A stretch of 64,000 bases of DNA from Patulibacter minatonensis DSM 18081 (lineage in GTDB: Bacteria; Actinomycetota; Thermoleophilia; Solirubrobacterales; Solirubrobacteraceae): NCBI RefSeq assembly GCF_000519325.1, contig NZ_KI912613.1, positions 5,058,171 to 5,122,170 of the forward strand. Reading direction: 5' to 3'. The notes under the pieces are model-generated. The model saw only the letters and a list, made by a program, of their open reading frames with translations. It had not been told where the DNA came from and made no database searches. Shown piece by piece: positions 1 to 9,100 of this stretch. Numbering within the stretch: position 1 is the first letter of the stretch; every line of letters starts with the position of its first letter. The position numbers and the translations under genes were made by a program.

Positions 1-556
1 GGCGGGCGGCCGTCGACGACAGCGAGGCGCCGCCCATGAAGAGGTTCTCGAAGGCGTCGAGCGTACCCGAGGCCTCGTTGCGGGCCTGGAGGCTGATCGT
101 GCCGGTCTGCTGCGCGCCGGGGATGTCCGACCAGGAGCGGATCTTGCCGGAGAAGATGTCCTGGACCTGCTTCTGCGTCAGGCCGTTGGCGAGCTTGTTC
201 GCCGGGTTCGTGATCAGGCAGACGGCGTCCTTGGCGACGCGGTAGAAGTTGCTGCCCTTCGGGTCGTCGGAGCGCGGGTCGCGCGAGGAGTTGCCGATCG
301 TGACGCGACCCTTGGAGGCGTCGGTGATCCCCTTGTCGGAGCCGCCCTGGGCGACGCGGAAGGAGACCTTCGAGTTCAGCGAGCTGTACTTCTTCGTCAG
401 CGCGGTGACGAGCGGGTACATCGACGTCGAGCCGCTCATCGTGATGGTGGTCTTCTTGGCGGCGGACGCCGGGGCGGCGGCGACGGCGGGGACCGCGAAC
501 GCGGCCGCGAGGGCCGTGGCGGTCGTCAGGCGGGTGACGTGGACGGGCATGCGCAT
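1..556 (-). CDS. pstS: Phosphate ABC transporter substrate-binding protein PstS (partial, runs off the window start)
   Basis: Extracellular phosphate-binding component of the Pst importer. The N-terminus is a signal peptide (about residues 1-33, ending in an Ala-rich region), followed by the PBP-like segment GSTSMYPLV at residue 42 onward, the classic start of PstS-family domains. Further on are RVAQGGSDKGI, IGNSSRDP and the Q-DIFSGKI-W-D stretch typical of PstS. About 185 codons are visible; the C-terminus and presumably pstC, pstA and pstB lie beyond the edge. ATG at 556 is the first start; a second ATG lies two codons in. An 11-bp-periodic repeat (669-701) upstream fits phosphate-starvation control. 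The family call is secure; phosphate as ligand is inferred from family. Confidence 0.9.
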   Translation of the reverse strand, partial: MRMPVHVTRLTTATALAAAFAVPAVAAAPASAAKKTTITMSGSTSMYPLVTALTKKYSSLNSKVSFRVAQGGSDKGITDASKGRVTIGNSSRDPRSDDPKGSNFYRVAKDAVCLITNPANKLANGLTQKQVQDIFSGKIRSWSDIPGAQQTGTISLQARNEASGTLDAFENLFMGGASLSSTAAR

Positions 557-668
557 GGTGCTGAGGTCTCCTGGGAGTCGAGGTCGTAGCGACGGTGAGG
601 GAAGGCGCCCACCGCCGCGGAGGCGGGGCGCACAGACGGGGATCATGGGACCTGCGCAGGACCGGACT

Positions 669-701
669 GTGAACATCCGGTGGAATCGACGTAAACACAA
701 C
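669..701 (-). promoter_or_regulatory. PHO-box-like direct repeat upstream of pstS
   Basis: Three hexamers sit exactly 11 bp apart: GTGAAC at 669, GTGGAA at 680 and GTAAAC at 691. Read on the pstS strand the core is GTTCAC, close to the GTTCACC direct-repeat unit described for Streptomyces PhoP boxes. It lies about 113-145 bp upstream of the pstS start. The spacing is seen; binding by a PhoP/PhoB-type regulator is inferred. Confidence 0.65.
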
Positions 702-721
702 ACCCGTCCAGGCCGGGCGTC

Positions 722-799
722 GTGAACGCATGGTTGACGACACCAATCAACGAACGGGCGCGAACCGGTCCCAGGTCGTTCACAACTCGACGTTCACGC
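722..799 (+). promoter_or_regulatory. Second and third GTTCAC/GTGAAC repeat clusters before the 820 gene
   Basis: GTGAAC at 722 and GTTGAC at 733 are 11 bp apart. GGTCCC at 767 and GTTCAC at 778 are again 11 bp apart, followed by another GTTCAC at 792. The last cluster ends about 20 bp before the chosen ATG at 820 and is in the GTTCAC orientation on that gene's strand. It could serve the plus-strand gene, pstS, or both. Units are less regular than at 669-701. Confidence 0.45.
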
Positions 800-819
800 G
801 TTGGGATCGTCCTGTCTCG

Positions 820-2256
820 ATGGCCGACGAGCGCCCACGCGACGACGTCGCCCCCGACGAGCCCGCGGGACCCTGCCGGTCCTGCGGCGTCCCGACCACG
901 ACCGCGCAGCGGTACTGCCTCGGGTGCGGCGAGCTCCTCGGCGCTCGGCGGCTCGACCCGCTCGCGGTGCTGCGGGACCAGGGCGTCCCGGCCCCGGCGC
1001 CGGTTCCCGCGGCGGCCCCGGCGGGCCGTGCCGCCCCGATGGCCGCCGCCGTCGCCGCGATCGCGGTCGCCGGGCTGGCCGGGTCCCTCGTCGCCGGCGG
1101 CGGCGAGGGCGCGCGGGCCGCGGTCGTGACGCGGCCGACGGCCGCGGCCGCGCCGGCACCGGCACCCACGACGACGGCCGCGAAACCGTCGGCGTCGGCG
1201 CCCGTCCCCTCGTCGTCCGACACGAGCGCGTCGGACGACACGAGCTTGACGGCGGACGCAGCGCCGGCCGAGGTGACCGCCGCCCCGGCGGCGACGGACA
1301 CGGGGACCGACACGTCCGCCGACACCGGCGGCGACACCGGGGACGACACGACGACCCCGGACGAGCCGGCGATCCCGCCCCACGTCTGGCTGCTCGCGAT
1401 CGAGGGGCCCCGCGCCCAGGAGGCCGTCGATCGCGTCGCAGAGCAGGGCGTGCGGCTCACCGGCGTCCGGCCCGTCTCCGCCGACACCATCGGGAACGCC
1501 ACGACCCTCGTCACGGGGAACCTGCCCGCCGGCGCCGCCGCGGCTCCCGGGACCACCACGACGACGCCCGCCGCGGGCACGACCACCACCGTCGATCCGT
1601 CGGCGGCGCCGACCGCGTCGCTCCCCGAGGAGCTGACCGCGGCCGACCAGACCTGGCGGAGCTACGTGGACGTCCAGCCCGGCGGCGCCGACGCCCTGCC
1701 CGGCGCGTGCGCCGACCCGCCCGCCGGCGACGCGGCCGCCGCGGCCCTCGCGGCCCGCACCCCGTTCGGGCGCATCACCGCGCTGCGGACGGACGACCTC
1801 TGCGCGAAGGGCACCGCGAGCCTCGAGACGCTCGGCAACGACGTCTCGTCCGGCGACTCCCTCCCGTCGTTCTCCTACGCGACGCTCGGCGGCTGCGCGC
1901 CGCCCGAACGCACCGTCGTCGCGCTGCCCGACCAGGTCTCCGACACGGTCACGGCGATCACGGAGAGCACCGAGTACCAGGAGAGCGGCGTCGTGATCGT
2001 CACGACGGTCGGCGCTGCCGACCCCTGCCCCACCACGCCCGCGGCCCCGGCCGCCCCGGTCGATCCCGCGGCGGCGCTGCCGCCCGCCCCGACGGTCGTC
2101 CTCCGCGCCGACGCGAAGGCCGGCTCGTCGCTCGACGTCGCGACGGACCTGCGCTCGCTCACGCGCCTGGCGGCCTCGACGCTCGGCGTCGACCCGCCCG
2201 GGACCTCCGGCGCGGACGACGTCCCGGCGCTCGAGCTCCCCGCCGCCGGCGGCTGA
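820..2256 (+). CDS. Zinc-ribbon membrane protein with a degenerate phosphoesterase-like extracellular domain
   Basis: 478 aa. Residues 19-36 form a zinc ribbon (CRSC...CLGC). One membrane segment follows (about residues 70-92), then an Ala/Thr/Pro/Asp-rich linker to about residue 185, and an extracellular domain starting PHVWLLAIEGP. That domain keeps landmarks of the PF04185 phosphoesterase family in order: a TWRSYVD segment, TPFGRI before a short Cys region, a P-SFSYATLGGC segment, and a final hydrophobic strand VVIVTT. The acidic metal ligands expected after that strand (T-DE in active members) are replaced by VGAA, so it is probably not catalytic. ATG 820 is preferred over ATG 730 because residues before it are a translation of the regulatory repeats. 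The family link is inference. Confidence 0.6.
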   Translation: MADERPRDDVAPDEPAGPCRSCGVPTTTAQRYCLGCGELLGARRLDPLAVLRDQGVPAPAPVPAAAPAGRAAPMAAAVAAIAVAGLAGSLVAGGGEGARAAVVTRPTAAAAPAPAPTTTAAKPSASAPVPSSSDTSASDDTSLTADAAPAEVTAAPAATDTGTDTSADTGGDTGDDTTTPDEPAIPPHVWLLAIEGPRAQEAVDRVAEQGVRLTGVRPVSADTIGNATTLVTGNLPAGAAAAPGTTTTTPAAGTTTTVDPSAAPTASLPEELTAADQTWRSYVDVQPGGADALPGACADPPAGDAAAAALAARTPFGRITALRTDDLCAKGTASLETLGNDVSSGDSLPSFSYATLGGCAPPERTVVALPDQVSDTVTAITESTEYQESGVVIVTTVGAADPCPTTPAAPAAPVDPAAALPPAPTVVLRADAKAGSSLDVATDLRSLTRLAASTLGVDPPGTSGADDVPALELPAAGG

Positions 2257-2258
2257 CG

Positions 2259-2312
2259 GACCGCCCGTCCGGCGGGCCGACCCGGGACGCACGGGCCGGG
2301 GCCCGGGCGGTC
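2259..2312. terminator. Possible bidirectional stem between convergent genes
   Basis: GACCGCCCG at 2259-2267 pairs with CGGGCGGTC at 2304-2312, with a long GC-rich interior that can itself fold. It lies just after the 820 gene stop and about 10 bp before the end of the convergent murein hydrolase gene. The large loop makes the call weak. Confidence 0.35.
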
Positions 2313-2322
2313 TCTCCCCCCC

Positions 2323-5300
2323 TCAGCGCTCCTGCTGGTCCTTCGCCGACGTCGCCGCGTCCGACACTGTCCGCCGGACCGACGGGTTGTCGATCTGGGC
2401 GAGCCGGTTCGTCAGGAGGCTCCACTGGCCGGGCTTCAGCACGGCGTTGACCTGCTTGCCGAGCTTCGCGTCGCCGTCGGTGGCCTCGCGCGGGTAGCCG
2501 ACGTGGATGTGGTCGTCGTGGTCGGCCATCGCCAACGTGTTGTCGGCGCCGGGGAACGTCATCAGGGTGATGATCTGGTTCGGCTTCATCGTGCCCTGGA
2601 GCTGCAGGAGCTTCCGGACGGTCGACGCGGTGATCGAGCCGGCGCCCTGGTGCCCCATGATCGGGATGCCGTTCACGGCCGAGATGTCGACGGCCGACCC
2701 GTACGAGTGCGCCGAGACGTTGCCCGACGCGGTCATCAGGCTGTGACCCGTCTTCAGGCAGGACACCGTGAGGTGCAGGCCGTTGGCGGTGAGGTACTCG
2801 AGCATCGCCAGCACGCGCCGATCGATCGCACCGGTCCGCACGTCCTCGCGGCCGCCGTCGTAGATCGTCAGGCGCGGGTCGGCGAGGACCCGGGCCTGGA
2901 GCTGCGCCTTGCTCATGAGCAGCAGGCGCCCGACGTCCGGACGGTCGCCGCGGTCGGCGACGAGCTCGCTGCGGTCGTCGTGCCCGAAGACCGACGCGTC
3001 GTCCAGGAGCCGCCAGCCGGCGATGATCGGCTTCGGGTCGATGCGCGGCGTGCCGTCGCCGGCCGGGCGGATCGCCAGGCGCAGCGACGTCGACGACGTC
3101 TTCCCGAGGATCGAGCCGGCGAGCACGCGGCTGCCGCGGACGAGCGGCCGCAGGCGGACGTCCTTCCGGCGCAGCGACCCGGCACGGACCATCCAGCGAT
3201 CGACGTCGTCGACGTGGTCGTCCTTCGCGGAGCCGGGAGCGGCCGCGACGGTCGGGGCCGTCCGCTTCGGCACGGCGGCCGGGGCGGGCTCCGGGGTCGT
3301 CTCCGTGCGTCCCCGCAGCAGCTGGGCGGTGGCGTACGGCCCGACCACCGTCCGCGTCCCGATCGTGGCGAGGCCGGGCGTCATGACCGGATCGCCGGTG
3401 CCGGGCAGCTGCGGCAGCACCGCGCCGACGCCGGAGGCGCCCGGCACGAACACCGGGACGGCCGGGGCCTGGAACGGCGCGGTGGGTCCGGCGGTGAGCG
3501 GTCCGGCCTCGCCGCCGGTCGCCGAGCCGTCGGACGGCGCGGTGCCGTCGCCCGGGACCGCGGCGACGGTCGCCGGCGTGCCGGTGGCGGGCATCGGCGT
3601 GGTGGGCAGGCCCGTCTCGGGGTTGACGGCGGGGGTCGCCGTCGCCGGGTCCCGCGGGGCCGGGTCCGCGGGCGGCGGCGTGAGGGCGACCGGGGGCGCG
3701 GGATCCGCGGGCGGCGCCGTCGCGGTCGTCGCCGGCGGGACCGGGACGGTCGTCGTGGCGGGCGGCGCGGCGACGGTCGCCGGACCGGGCGCGGACACGG
3801 CGCCCGCGGTCCCCCGGAGGCCGGCGTCGTCGCCGCGGCCGACGCCGTCGCGGCCGCTCGCGGGGCCACCGGCGTCGGCGACCGTCCGCGGGCGGGCCGG
3901 GCCGACGGCCGCGACGGATCCCCCGGCGGCGACGGGTGCGGCGGTCGGGCCGTCCTGTCCCGCGGCGGACGCACGCGTCGTCGCGGTCCGGCCGCTCGTG
4001 CGGCGCGCGTGGGTCGCACGCAGCCGGGGCCGGGAGCCGGCGGTCGCCGGCGCCTTCGGCGTCGGGTCCGCGCCCGTGGTGCCGGGGGCCTGCGCGTCGC
4101 CCTTCGCCGCGGCGCCGGTCGCGGCCGGCCCGTCCTCGTCGGTGGTCGTCGCGGCGCCCTTCTTCGCGGGGCGCGCGATCAGGTGCTGCTCGGCCAGCGA
4201 CCCGAGGTGGGCGTACTTGTAGCGGTTGCCGTAGGCGTCCCGGAGCTCGATGAAGCGGCCGAGCTTCGGGCCGTTGCCGATGCGGGTGACGGTCGCGTCC
4301 TGGATCGCGACGACGTCGGAGCCCTCCGGGGACGCGATCCGCGCCCAGCGGTCGGGGCCGTTCTCCCGCAGCACGAGGCCGTCGCGGTGCTTGCCGCTCT
4401 TCGTGACGCCCGTCCCGCTGCCGGCCACGTGGACCGGGAGCTGCGCGAGCGTCAGGCCGGTCAGCGACGCGACGACGTCGGTCGGCAGCCCGGCGATCGC
4501 CTTCGCCCGCGCCATCACGTCGTCGACGTACCAGCCGGCGTGGTTGTACGCGAAGACCGCGCGCTCGACGTCCTTGTCGCCTCCGGCGGCCTTCAGGTAC
4601 CGGGCCGCGGCGAAGATCGCGTCGACGGGGTTGTACGGGTCCGCCTTGCGGTCGCCGTTGGCGTCGACCCCGTAGGTCTTCCACGTGGCGGGCATGAACT
4701 GCATCCAGCCCTGCGCACCGGCGGTCGACACGCTGAGGTTGCGACCGTAGTCGGTCTCGATCTCGTTGATCGCGGCCAGAACCTCCCAGCGGATCCCGTA
4801 CTGGACGCCGGCGGCCTGGTAGATCGGCAGCAGGAACGGCGGGATCCGGAAGCGGGCGACGGACAGCGCCGAGAGCTTCGTCGCCGGGGCGTCGAGGAGC
4901 TCCGCGGCGGTCTTCTTCGCGTCGGCCGCGTCCTTCGCGTCCTTCGCGTCCTTCGCGTCGTCGCGCACGTCGTCGGCGGACCGGCCCCCGGAGGTGGCGC
5001 GCTTCTTCGCCCGCTTCGCCTTCTTCCGCTTCGGCGCGTCCTTGCCGCGGCGCTTCTTGCCGTGCGGGGTGCTGCCGGTCACCGACGGCGCGGACGACGG
5101 CCCCTTCGGGCTGCGCTCCGGGATCGGCACGGGCGTGGTCGTCGTCGGGATCGGCGCGGGGACCGTCGTCGTCGACGCGGGCGGGCCGACCGGGGCGGCG
5201 GGCACGGGGTCGCTCGGCGTCGCCGGCGCGGCCGTCGTGGCCGGGGCGGCGTCGGTCGTCGCCGGGGTCTCGCCGTCGGCGAACGCCGCGGACGGCGGGA

Positions 5301-5346
5301 TCGCGAGGACCGCGAGCAGGGCGAGCGTGGGGATCCTGGGGCGCAT
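2323..5346 (-). CDS. Exported multidomain murein hydrolase: lytic transglycosylase, split M23-like domain, M15-like peptidase
   Basis: 1007 aa with a signal peptide (residues 1-22), a Pro/Thr-rich stretch and a Lys-rich patch (about 80-130). An SLT lytic-transglycosylase domain follows (about 160-280) with the catalytic-Glu context NEIETDYG and the GWMQFMPATW motif. An M23-like half domain (about 330-385) ends in YAHLGSL. Around 270 residues of Pro/Ala/Thr-rich sequence come next, then the second M23-like half (GSRVLAGSILG ... IRPAGDG ... IDPKPIIAGW). The C-terminus (about 820-960) has SAHSYGSAVDIS and DDHIHVGY, the zinc-ligand pattern of M15 D,D-peptidases. It is last in a five-gene operon, 2 bp after the preceding stop. 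It probably remodels peptidoglycan outside the membrane. Confidence 0.8.
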   Translation of the reverse strand: MRPRIPTLALLAVLAIPPSAAFADGETPATTDAAPATTAAPATPSDPVPAAPVGPPASTTTVPAPIPTTTTPVPIPERSPKGPSSAPSVTGSTPHGKKRRGKDAPKRKKAKRAKKRATSGGRSADDVRDDAKDAKDAKDAADAKKTAAELLDAPATKLSALSVARFRIPPFLLPIYQAAGVQYGIRWEVLAAINEIETDYGRNLSVSTAGAQGWMQFMPATWKTYGVDANGDRKADPYNPVDAIFAAARYLKAAGGDKDVERAVFAYNHAGWYVDDVMARAKAIAGLPTDVVASLTGLTLAQLPVHVAGSGTGVTKSGKHRDGLVLRENGPDRWARIASPEGSDVVAIQDATVTRIGNGPKLGRFIELRDAYGNRYKYAHLGSLAEQHLIARPAKKGAATTTDEDGPAATGAAAKGDAQAPGTTGADPTPKAPATAGSRPRLRATHARRTSGRTATTRASAAGQDGPTAAPVAAGGSVAAVGPARPRTVADAGGPASGRDGVGRGDDAGLRGTAGAVSAPGPATVAAPPATTTVPVPPATTATAPPADPAPPVALTPPPADPAPRDPATATPAVNPETGLPTTPMPATGTPATVAAVPGDGTAPSDGSATGGEAGPLTAGPTAPFQAPAVPVFVPGASGVGAVLPQLPGTGDPVMTPGLATIGTRTVVGPYATAQLLRGRTETTPEPAPAAVPKRTAPTVAAAPGSAKDDHVDDVDRWMVRAGSLRRKDVRLRPLVRGSRVLAGSILGKTSSTSLRLAIRPAGDGTPRIDPKPIIAGWRLLDDASVFGHDDRSELVADRGDRPDVGRLLLMSKAQLQARVLADPRLTIYDGGREDVRTGAIDRRVLAMLEYLTANGLHLTVSCLKTGHSLMTASGNVSAHSYGSAVDISAVNGIPIMGHQGAGSITASTVRKLLQLQGTMKPNQIITLMTFPGADNTLAMADHDDHIHVGYPREATDGDAKLGKQVNAVLKPGQWSLLTNRLAQIDNPSVRRTVSDAATSAKDQQER

Positions 5347-5348
5347 GG

Positions 5349-6143
5349 TCAGTCCTCGCGGGCGTTCTGGCCCTGCTTCTTCGCGAACGCGCACCGGAAC
5401 CGCTCGGGGCTGGAGACCGGCTTGCTGCCCGCGAACCCGCCCTTGTCGTGGTTGTCGAAGACCGTCACGTACTGGAGGGAGTCGGGGGCCGGGTCGGCGG
5501 GCAGCGGGATCGGGTCGCTCTCCCCCGCTCCCGGGTCGCCGGTGGCGCCCGCCGTCGAGCCCTCGCTGCCGGCGGCGCTGCTGCCGGCGGTCGTGGTGAC
5601 GAGCGTGGAGCTCATCTCGCGGCGGTCGCCCAGGCCGTCGTCGGGGAGGATGTCCGTCGACGCCGTCGTCGAGTTGTCGTCGAGCGTGCTGGCGAGCTTG
5701 ACCTGGTCGGCCGCGCCGATCAGCTCCTCGGCCGACGGCAGCCAGCCGCCGAGCTCGACGCACTTCTGGGTCGCGTAGAAGTAGTCGTTCTTCCCGACGT
5801 CCTCGGTGTCGACCGGCTGCGCGCCGCTGAGGATGCACCAGGTCCCGAGGTCGATCGTGTCGTTCGGGCAGGTCGTCGTGACGTCCTTGGCCGCGAGGTC
5901 GCCGAGCTTCGAGGCGGTCTTCGCCTTGCCGACGGTCGGGATCGCCTTCGCCGGGAACTTCCGGTTCGCACCGAGGCGGAGGATCCCGTACGGCTGCGGC
6001 TTCGTGCTCGGCGTCGACGGGCGACGCACCGGTGCGTCCTTCGCCGAGCCGATGCCGCTCATGGTGAAGAGCAGGGCCAGGGTCGACACCACCAGGGCGG
6101 CGGCGGCCAGCACCGTGGGCGACGGCTTGACGATCCTCATCAT
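5349..6143 (-). CDS. Small exported protein with N-terminal anchor and Cys-containing RFRCAF C-terminal domain
   Basis: 264 aa. A single N-terminal hydrophobic segment (about residues 8-30) acts as signal or anchor. The rest is outside and holds CPNDTIDLGTWC, a GGWLPSAEELIGAA segment, a SLQYVTVFDN segment and the end motif SPERFRCAF. The Cys pattern and W/G-rich layout resemble C-type-lectin-like or formylglycine-type folds, but this is only a guess. A clear paralog lies at 18992-19678. ATG 6143 overlaps the stop of the giant gene before it (ATGA), so translation is coupled. Function unknown; the constant pairing with a large exported propeller protein suggests a partner role. Confidence 0.75.
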   Translation of the reverse strand: MMRIVKPSPTVLAAAALVVSTLALLFTMSGIGSAKDAPVRRPSTPSTKPQPYGILRLGANRKFPAKAIPTVGKAKTASKLGDLAAKDVTTTCPNDTIDLGTWCILSGAQPVDTEDVGKNDYFYATQKCVELGGWLPSAEELIGAADQVKLASTLDDNSTTASTDILPDDGLGDRREMSSTLVTTTAGSSAAGSEGSTAGATGDPGAGESDPIPLPADPAPDSLQYVTVFDNHDKGGFAGSKPVSSPERFRCAFAKKQGQNARED

Positions 6144-9100
6144 CGGGTCCTCCGGTCGTCCCGGGACGTGGCCCGGGCGTAGTCGTACGGGTGGTTGCGG
6201 CGCCGGCGGGTGCCGAGCGCCGTGCCGCCACCCACGGCGGCGATCAGGACGAGCGCGACGACCGCCGCGCCCTGTCCGGGTCCGGCCGAGTGCCGGTCCG
6301 ACGCGACCGCGTCGTACTGCATGTAGGCCTTGGAGGACTCCTCCGCGACCTCCTCGTCCTTCTGGCGCTCCGCCTGCGTGACCGGCTGGGAGACCGGGAC
6401 GTTGATGCTCGCGCCGCTGGTGCCCGGGGGCGGCGCCGGCGACCCGGCGGCCGGGGGCGGCGGGAGCGCGAGCGGCGGGGCGAGGGTCGGCTGGACGAAG
6501 AGCGGCGCGGGCGGGAGCGCGACGGAGGGCTTCGCGGCCGGGGCCGGCGGGACGGCCGGCGTCGAGACCGCGGGCGTCACCGGCGCCGGGGGCGCGGGCG
6601 ACAGGACCTGCGGGATCGGCACGTCGACCGTCGGGTTCGAGGTCGCCGGGGGCGACGACGGCCCCGGGGGCGTCGCGGGCGCCGTCGACGGCGGCGCGGC
6701 GGCCGGGAACCGCGACGCGGCGAGCGCCACCGTGCCGCACGGACGCAGCGCGCTGCCCGCGCGGACCGTGACGGTGGTCTGGTACCGCAGGCCGCCGGAC
6801 TCGATCGAGATCGTCGTCGTGCCGGCGTTGAACGGGCACATCAGGCCCGAGGTCGGGTCCGGGACCGGCTTGTCGGTCGCGGGGTCGACGAACGGCTTGC
6901 GCGGGTTGCTCGACGCCGGGTCGACGCGCACGAAGTCCGCGATGTCCGGGTCGCTCGAGTGGAACGTCGCCTCGGGGTCGATGCGGGAGGTGGCGCAGTC
7001 CGCGCGCTGCTGGCCGACGCAGAGCGGGCTCGGCAGCGTCACGTACGGGTCCGCGCCGTTGCCCTCGCCGCCGCCGGTCGAGCCGCCCTGGACCCAGTTG
7101 CCGCCGGACCGCGGGCGGCGCCCGAGGCCCTGGAACAGCGCGGGCTGGCTGCGGTTCAGCAGGCGGCCGTCGACCGCGTCGATCGCGAGGTCGTCGATCA
7201 CGGGGATCAGGCGCACCGCGGCGGGCGCGCGGTTCGACGTCGCGTCGCGCTTGGTGAGGTCGAGCTCCAGGAGGAGCAGCCCCGGGACACCCCGGCCCTC
7301 GACGTCGTCCTGCGCGCGGTAGCCGAGCGAGCCGCTCGCGAACGTCGGGATCGTGTCGTCGGAGGCGAACGGGATCGTGCCGCGGCGCTGGACGCCGGCC
7401 CCGTCGTAGACGTAGGCGGAGGCCCCGCCGTCGCGCAGCTGGACGGCCACCTTCGTGCCGTCGGTCGCGGCGCCGGTGTCCCGCGGGTTCAGGCTGCGGC
7501 TGCCGGAGACGACGACGGCGACGCCCTTGGCCTTCGCGTCGGCGAGCACCGCGTCGAGCCACGAGGACTGGTCCTCGGCCGGGTTGCCGGCGGGATCGCT
7601 CTGGAGCAGCGATCCGGCGGAGTTGTCGATCACGACGAGCCGGACGACGCCCTCGGGCGTGGTCACGTCGACCGCGTAGTGGGTGCGGGCCCGTCCGGCC
7701 GCGGCGGCGTTGCCGATCGCGACGGGCGTCGTGCCCGTGGCGGCGCCGCCGGTCCCGAGCGGGGCCTGGAAGCCGGAGAACGCGCCACCGAACGTCGCGG
7801 TCGAACCGCCGGACGCGTCGCCCGGGGAGGTCGCGGCGAACACGGGGAGCGACCCGCCGGCCAGGAGCGTCGCGTAGCGCTGCTCCTCGGCCGCCGAGGC
7901 GGTCGCGGTGGTCCGGGCGACGCGCCCGCCGGTGTAGACGAACGCGCGCGGTCCGGTCGGGATCGCACCGAGCGTCCCGGCGGTCTGCACCGCGCGGGCG
8001 AGCGTCCGGTCGGGCATGGTGTCGATCGGCGCGAGGTCCGCGCAGACCGCCGCGCACTGGGCGTGCCCGCCGACGAGCAGCCGCGCGCGGCCGGCGTCCA
8101 TCGCCGGCGCCTGCACGGTCACGTTGCTCGACGTCTGCGGTCCGGCCGGGTCGTAGCGCGAGACGGAGGCCGTCTCCGCGGCGTCGGGCGCCGGGTCGTC
8201 GCCGCGGCCGAGCAGGTCGACCCCGCCGGTCCAGCCGCCGATCGCCCACCCGCGGCCGGCCGGGTCGGTCAGGAGCGCGAGGTTCGGGTCGGACTTGCGG
8301 GACCGCTCCGTCGTCGGCGCGTCGAGCTGCGTGCGCTCCTCGTCGCGCCAGCCGGCCGGGGTCTCGCGCAGGAGGTACCCGTCGACCGGCAGCGAGAACG
8401 GCTGGCGGCGCGGCGCGGGCGACGCCGGATCGGAGGGCGGGACCTGGAGGTCGTCGACGGTCGGCCAGACGCGCGTGGAGACCGAGACGACGGCGCGGAC
8501 CCGGTCGCCGTCGCGGAAGGCCGACGCCGCGACCGCGGTGCCGGTCAGCGGCTGGTCGCTGAAGCGCCACGCCCCGCCGGCGCTGTCGCGCTCGAGCACC
8601 AGGCCCTTGTTGTCGCCCGTGGTCCCGACGGCGACCGCGCCGCCGTCCGGCAGCCCGGCGACGGCGTAGACCGCGCCGGCGCCCTTCAGGCGGGCGAGGA
8701 GCGCCGTGACCCCGGGATCGGTCTTCCAGCCGTCGCCGCTCTCGGTGAGGACGCCGGCGGTGCCCGCCGCCGCGAGGGCCTGGCTGCCGGCGAACGCGAC
8801 GCCGTAGAGGTCCGCGCGCCCGCCGCCCGGGCCGCTCGTGGCGGCCTCGGCGGGCAGGCTCATCGGCTCCCAGCTCTTGCCGTAGCGCAGGAGGACGCCG
8901 TCCCGGCCGACCGCGAAGCCGCGCTCCGGGTCCGCGGGGTCGAACGCGATGCCGGTCAGGTGCCCGGTGAAGTCGTACGGGGTGGCGGGATCGGTCTCCC
9001 ACAGCCCCGTGACGCGGCGCCAGCGCCACATCGTGCCCTCGTCGCCGACGGCGAAGGCCGTGTCGGCGGTCGGCCACGCGACGCCGCGCATGTCGTTGCG

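Noticed and set aside
249-725. Plus-strand frame overlapping pstS and its repeats
   Set aside because: Antisense to a clear PstS; no recognisable features.
643-2292. Open minus-strand frame opposite the zinc-ribbon gene
   Set aside because: Low-complexity Arg/Gly translation; the plus frame has a zinc ribbon and membrane segment.
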